Assembly: GCF_029227915.1 (NCBI RefSeq)
Contig: NC_079879.1
Span: 20,538,501 to 20,602,500, forward strand
Source: Hydractinia symbiolongicarpus
Lineage: Eukaryota; Cnidaria; Hydrozoa; Anthoathecata; Hydractiniidae
Length of the DNA stretch: 64,000 bases
Direction: 5' to 3'
Both the position numbers and the translations under genes were made by a program. This document shows positions 58,661-64,000 of this stretch, piece after piece (position 1 is the first letter of the stretch; the number at the start of each line of letters is the position of its first letter). The notes under the pieces were generated by a model. That model had not been told where the DNA came from and ran no database searches. It was given only the letters and a program-made list of their open reading frames with translations.

Positions 58661-59079
58661 TGTGAGTGGACGGTGTGGTAACCTCTGATACAACATTGAA
58701 CCGTAAATCCCTTTTCAAAAATCACAAGGATTTCTAAATTTTTTATAGGAAGCGAGTTCAACAAAGAATCTACCATCTCTGTAAAACTTATTAAATATTT
58801 TGTTTTTTATGCTCTTTGAAATGCGCCAAAGTACTGAAAAAACTGAAAGTGTTTGTTTTATCTATTTTATCGATTTCTCTTGAAGAAAACAGCCTCAGAT
58901 AATCAAGACAAATTTGGTGTTGATGCAGCAGAAACACGATTAAATAATTTTTATGTCGATGACAGGCTGAAGTCGAAGGATGATCTGGGTGAGACTATTT
59001 CTACAAAGAAATGAAAAAACGGCTGGAACATATGGCTTCTCTTATGTTCGTCAACACAACATGATCCAATGTCGGGAAT

Positions 59080-60165
59080 CAGACTAAAGCTAATTTGGTT
59101 ATCTGTCGCTGCAGTACAGCTCTATTTCCCCCAATCAAAGGTTCGCATTATTTACTATTTCATCCTTATCCGGTACGACACGACAACTTTTGCTAATGAC
59201 CATTGATTTTGAACAGTAAACATGGTTAAATCTTTCAATCAGACAATGTCTCCAATCTCAAAATTAAGTTTGATCGTGTTTAAACGTCAGCGTTTTTGAA
59301 GGGTTGAAGAAATTCCTATCGCCATCTAACCCAAAACTCGTTCGCTATGTGTTGGACTCTACGCCATCGTTTTTCAGAATAAATACCCGGTCTTGGAAAC
59401 TCTCTAGGTGGTGGTAGAACGACATCAGACTTCATTGTCAAGATATTTGATCGAGATATTTGTGTCAAGGTATTTGCATCACTGAGAGTATCGACAGTTA
59501 GAGGTCTGGAGTTCAATATGGCTTCTGCTGTGATGAGAAGGGCGTTCAATGATTCGTCATAGAAATTCGAACCGTGTGTCTTCGGTAAATTTGTCTGACG
59601 GACCGTATTTATCTCTCACAGATTCCTCCCATTTGACTGACGGCTGGCGGGTTAAAATTTCATGTTTAATCCGTTCGCTTAGGAAGTACTTTTTTATGGT
59701 TTATTACCAAAAAGGGTCGTTTTAAGTGATTGTTATTTACTAACGAAACTTACCCAATTGTCTCACCTTAAATATCTCACGTTCCTTCTCCAGCCAATAA
59801 AGCAGCGGATAGCCAAAATAAACGTATCGCTTTTCAAATTACTCGTAATTTCGACACGAACTGCTTTGTTATGTAGACAAGTAAACATTACCCCATAACT
59901 TTTCATTTCGCTTCTCCTTACTTTGATTAAAAACGGACCAAAACAGTCTAATTCGCAAAAGCTAAATGGCGATGCCTCGTTGAATCTTTCGTGCAGCAAG
60001 TCAGCCATCATTTGCTCTCCAGCACGTCCACTCAAGCTTCTACATCAGACACAATCATATATTACCTTCGTGCTAAAGCATTTAAATTCACGATTCAAAT
60101 TCCATAATTCCTTAATTTGCATATGGTTATTCCTCTGTCAGAATGTGCGACGTTCTGGTGACAAT
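59080..60165 (-). mobile_element. Decayed BEL/Pao retrotransposon pol segment (integrase to C-terminus)
   Basis: Minus-strand fragments follow the order of a Pao-type pol 3' end. Near 60160-60035 is the integrase Zn/leader part (CRSLSGRAGEQMMADLL). At 60035-59763 comes the core, with LDCFGPFLIKVRRSEMKSYG and VMFTCLHNKAVRVEI. Next, at 59549-59316, is ALLITAEAILNSRPLTVDTL, then MKSDVVLPPP and KRWRRVQHIANEFWVRW. Below 59300 a stop-ridden tail still shows GDIV and RQITKLAL-like pieces. Several frameshifts and stops make it inactive. No LTRs were identified. The piece upstream of 60165 is too decayed to assign. Confidence 0.75.
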
Positions 60166-61751
60166 ATTGAATAATGCAGGTTTTTTGAAAACATTCACCA
60201 TGGACGGACGACGAGATAATAAAAATTTGGTTTAAAGATATTCGGTTAAGACATATTAAACTATTCTCAGAGACATTTTCAGCACACAAAAGTGATGACC
60301 TTGACGCTAATCTAGTGGAGAAGGAATCAGATATCCTAATGATTACTGCTGACAGCACTCTTAAGTGCCAACCAATCGAAGTCTGCATGAACAAGCCGCT
60401 TAAGTCCATTTTAAGAAATTGCTGGATTGCGGATATGGAAAATTGATTGAAAAGCATGATCAGATTCCTCCACCCAGTCGCCAAGTCATGATTGATTGGG
60501 TAAAGGAATCTTACAAAACTTTTCCTCTTGACATCGAGATGGTAAAAAGGAGATGGTAAAAAGATCTTTCATTACGTCAGCACACAAAAATAAAGTTTGA
60601 AATGGGCCATTCTAAAAAAGATGCATGGAAAATGCTTCAAGCGTCTTAAAGATGTAACTGATTTTGATGAAGACGATCCTTTTACAATCTAAATTTATGT
60701 TTTGTCAATCCGCAACATAATTAGATGAAATTTTGAACTTAGCCGCACTAGGAGGGATTTTAAAATTCCCTATACTTCGCCCGCACTATTATTTAGAGGA
60801 CAAAAAAATATTCAAAATTTGCAGAAATGGTTATCCGCACTAATTAGAGGCCGCACTAAATTGGAAAAATTACGGAGAAACATTCGAAACATATTCTCGT
60901 ACCACAGCATTTGTAAAAAAATATTGACATTACAGTGAATATTATTCTTTATAGAAAATATGATGCTCGAAACTCTTGAAAAAAAGAGCTTTATTACTCC
61001 TTGGGAAAAAACTGAATGCAGCTAAGAAACAATTTAAGATAAAAAAATGTATATTGTTAGAAATTGAGTTTAAAGTCCTAATAATTTTAATCTCTATACT
61101 AGTTGTTGAAGGTTTTCAGGCTTAAAGGTTGATGTTACATCTGTATTGACTAGAATGTATCGAGTGCTAGTTTTGAAAAATCGAAAAATATAAGAGCCAC
61201 CTATATGACATTTGCAAAATGTTTATAATAAATATTTTTTATGTCAATGATGAACAACTTATTTCTGATAAAATATTTAGATTGAAATTTCCTTAAATTA
61301 GGATTGCTTTTCGTGTATATAAAACACTGATTTTACTTTTAAGAATAATTTTAAATTAATGATATTAAACAGCAAAAAAATATTTTAAATAATTTTTTTA
61401 ATCACATGGCAAAAAGAGACTATAGTTATTTCAACAAAACATTTGACCTCTTCTAAGACGTTCTGTTAAGAAAAATTATATCAGGTTTCCACACCAATTG
61501 GTCAATTGATCAATTACTAAATCCTCTGTATGTTTGCATAGAGATCTAATATTTAGTAAGGCGATTAATGGCACCAAAATGCATTTTTCGCAGGTAAATA
61601 TGAATGAAATTCGTTAAATTCGCCAAAAATTAATTTTCGTCAAAATTAATCAACTTAAGGTAGCTTCATATAAATCGTTATTTAAATTGGTTCTTTTTTT
61701 AAAGACATTCATACTCAATTTGACTGCACCATCTGCGACCACTGCATTGTC
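60166..61751. other. AT-rich repeat-containing region
   Basis: May contain more eroded retrotransposon sequence at the left edge. CCGCACTAATTAGAGG-type phrases recur near 60745-60860, and a TTCGCCAAAAATTAATTTTCG repeat lies near 61620-61650. No gene seen. Confidence 0.45.
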
Positions 61752-61780
61752 GGTCACATCACATCACATCACATACACAA
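61752..61780. repeat. (CATCA)n microsatellite
   Basis: About four CATCA/CACAT units just before the 24-bp array. Confidence 0.7.
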
Positions 61781-61870
61781 ATTATTCAAAGTTTGAATGC
61801 TCTACATGATTATATTAGCAAACTCATCCTTATTCACTGTATTAATACCAGGAGTAGAATCTGGAAATTA

Positions 61871-62252
61871 CTCATCTTTAGTACATGTTACAAGCTCATC
61901 TTTAGTACATGTTACAAGCTCATCTTTAGTACATGTTACCAGCTCATCTTTAGTACATGTTACAAGCTCATCTTTAGTATATGTTACAAGCTCATCTTTA
62001 GTACATGTTACAAGCTCATCTTTAGTACATGTTACAAGCTCATCTTTAGTACATGTTACAAGCTCATCTTTAGTACATGTTACAAGCTCATCTTTAGTAC
62101 CTGTTACAAGCTCATCTTTAGTACCTGTTACAAGCTCATCTTTAGTACATGTTACAAGCTCATCTTTAGTACATGTTACAGGCTCATCTTTAGTACCTGT
62201 TACAAGCTCATCTTTAGTACCTGTTACAAGCTCATCTTTAGTACATGTTACA
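61871..62252. repeat. 24-bp minisatellite, about 16 copies
   Basis: The unit is CTCATCTTTAGTACATGTTA plus CAAG, with almost perfect period and only a few substitutions (CAT/CCT, one TAT). Because 24 is divisible by 3 and substitutions are few, two plus-strand frames and one minus-strand frame stay open for over 380 bases. They would give 8-residue repeats (SSLVHVTS, KLIFSTCY and CTKDELVT). No splice, start context or homology supports translation. Confidence 0.9.
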
Positions 62253-62389
62253 AATATTAAAAACAAACAACACAAAACAACCGCTTTGTATTCATTAAAT
62301 CTAAGTTGGTGTCCAAGTGAGCGAAATTATTATCTGGGAGTTGACATGACATTCTCTCCCTGCAAAGGAATTTATTAATATCCGTGAAA

Positions 62390-63185
62390 GATGGCGACCG
62401 GTGTAATTATTTTAACTCCCTGTGAAAGATAACTCCCGGCGTCAAAATAAATTAGAAAATGCTCCCCTAGAGTAGAAATAACCTAGTAAATAATGACTCC
62501 CCCAGTTAATGAACACTCCCTTTATTATCAAAGAGAAGTTCAAAGGCAAAGGGGAGTTAAAAATGTACTGGTTATTGAAAAGTACCTTTTAAAATATTTT
62601 AAAGTTTATTGCAGTATTCGAATGTAAGGGTGGGTTAACACACTTTGACGTTATTTTGGTTTCTATTTCTATGAGCAGCTTTAACGGTTACAGTGTCTTT
62701 ATTCTTTCCTAATTTTTTTAATATGTAACTTTGATAGGATTTCGAGAAAAAAAAATTATTATTTACTGTACTTCATATTCTGTAGTCATGTGTTTTTTAT
62801 CACAAGTTTTGTCACTTCCCGCTGATTCACTTTAAAAATTGTTAAATACTATTAGATCTTTTTTAATTTATTTTCAGTTCAAAGCACAAATTTTTTCGCA
62901 AAAAATGCAAACAAATGTTTTGCTCACAAATTTTTTAGTCAAGGCAAGAATTTCAGGAAAAGATCTTGATCGGGTCATTAAAATCGGGTAAAATTTTGGT
63001 CATATAAAATTTAGTAACTGAACCGAGTTTCTACCGTTTTACCCAAAAAGAAATAAAAGGGAGTCAAAATAAACTAGGGGAGTTATTATTTCCTGGGAAA
63101 TGTTCACTCTAGGGGGTAACAATTCACAAGTATATTATGACTGGGGAGTCATTATTTAGGGGAGTTAAAAATTCCGGTGACAGCG
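62390..63185. mobile_element. Candidate MITE with repeated AACTCCC motifs in inverted arms
   Basis: The left part (about 62396-62530) carries CCGGTGTAATTATTTTAACT, then CTCCCCTAGAGTA and AATAATGACTCCCCCAG. The right part (about 63050-63180), read inverted, carries CCGGAATTTTTAACTCCCC, then AATAATGACTCCCCAG and CCCCCTAGAGTGAA. The arms are long, imperfect and partly shuffled; the core is AT-rich and non-coding. No clear target duplication was found. Confidence 0.45.
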
Positions 63186-64000
63186 GCACAAATGCTAATA
63201 TTTTCCAGCTTTAACGACGAATATCTTGCGGAAAAATAAAAAATATTATTATAGAATATTATTTTCCTAATTAGTATAATACTTTGAGAAGGTAAAGCTG
63301 TCTCAGGATATCACTTGAACTAGGTTGCTAGCTATAGCAGACAGCGCAGCTAGCTATCTAGAGCTCTTGAATTTTAACGACGACATAATTTCAGTAGTTT
63401 TTTTAAATTAAAAGCCTTTTGCCAACATTAGACAATTCAGTTCACTCAATTGAATGGAGTGAATCAGTAATATTATGACAATTTTGCCTATATCATAAAA
63501 AAAAGTTTTTTGAAAGGTCACTTACCGATTAAAAAACAAATTTAGCTAAAATGATGCATCATAATGTTTTATGAAACAAAACATGATGCAGGGGCTGCAT
63601 AAACATCTTGCATGTCAATGTCAATTACGCATCACTGCAACAATATATTTTAACCCTATTCGGTCGGGGGGGGGGGGGGGGGGGATTCCACCCCCTTCCC
63701 CGACGTTTTTTTTTTAATATCTCCTTATGTTATGTGGCTATGAAACTTACTGAGTTTCAATATTTATCTATTAGACACCTGTATGCCGAATTTTTAGATC
63801 CCATACCTTTCAGAGGCTTTGACATTGGCCATTAGTCGAAACTACCCCTAAAAATCTCTATGAATTCCTTATAATGGGGAAAATTTAATAACTTCTGTTA
63901 GGATTATCCTTAGAACTTGAAACTTGCAACACGACTTTGTTTTATTAAGAAGAATCATTTTGCATAATTTGGACACGTGATTAATCCGATTTCCCGATTT
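63186..64000. other. Terminal intergenic DNA
   Basis: AT-rich with the poly-G tract. An open frame across the tract (63608-63835) is not credible as a gene. Nothing else identified. Confidence 0.5.
63666..63684. repeat. Poly-G tract
   Basis: Nineteen G in a row, followed by ATTCC and C-rich ACCCCCTTCCCC. Length is likely unreliable in assembly and could form a G-quadruplex. Confidence 0.9.

Noticed and set aside
60095-60484. 129-codon minus frame next to the BEL/Pao integrase
   Set aside because: It is out of frame with the integrase remnant and resembles no pol region. Only the part below about 60165 could be assigned.
61797-62378. 193- and 155-codon repeat proteins on the 24-bp array
   Set aside because: Open frames are forced by a 24-bp period. 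There is no homology, start context or exon structure.
63608-63835. 75-codon frame through the poly-G tract
   Set aside because: The glycine run is just the homopolymer. No family match.

Overview
This is an intron-rich, AT-rich animal nuclear window, most likely from a cnidarian. The basis is the gene content (a kinase-less FGF-receptor-like Ig protein, a LOXL2-type lysyl oxidase, a P2X7R_C-domain gene), small GT-AG exons in long AT-rich introns, and many short decayed DNA transposons. The species cannot be read directly. Gene models below were built by hand from splice sites and codon phase. Except where stated, all exon phases within a model agree.

Layout. 1-2459 (+): 3' end of a TPR gene resembling TTC6. 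3975-6703 (-): FGFRL1-like receptor with three Ig domains, one membrane span and a kinase-free tail; its signal-peptide exon was not found. 8423-10595 (-): a tentative small multi-pass membrane protein, incomplete. 10.6-22.1 kb: no supported gene, but repeats, MITE-like inverted repeats and a SINE-like segment. 22150-33025 (-): complete 12-exon ALDH18A1/P5CS (778 aa). 33391-36840 (+): complete 7-exon CHMP3 (215 aa), divergent from P5CS across 365 bp. 40089-46377 (+): complete 10-exon secreted lysyl oxidase (750 aa), signal peptide-4xSRCR-LOX, with a fibronectin type II domain added at the C-terminus. 46961-48251 (-): two-exon YjbQ/UPF0047 protein (148 aa). 48907-53819 (-): complete 8-exon GINS4/SLD5 (211 aa), with a TTAA-flanked DNA transposon in its last intron. 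54.5-55.1 kb (+): decayed transposon-type gene. 55323-57399 (-): three-exon P2X7R_C-domain gene whose first intron holds a TA-flanked inverted-repeat element. 58.5-60.2 kb (-): a HIRAN-like scrap and a decayed BEL/Pao retrotransposon pol segment. 61.87-62.25 kb: 24-bp minisatellite; after that only repeats.

The genes are ordinary metazoan single-copy loci with no operon logic. P5CS makes glutamate semialdehyde/P5C for proline synthesis in mitochondria, CHMP3 is an ESCRT-III subunit, GINS4 belongs to the CMG replicative helicase, and the LOX and FGFRL-like proteins act at the cell surface or in the matrix. The most notable observation is the SRCR4-LOX-FN2 architecture. It is visible only when the last exon is read in the spliced phase, because the longest open frame there is a different one. 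Second are very short Helitron-like elements with a GTCC microsatellite core, a 3' hairpin and a CTAG end.
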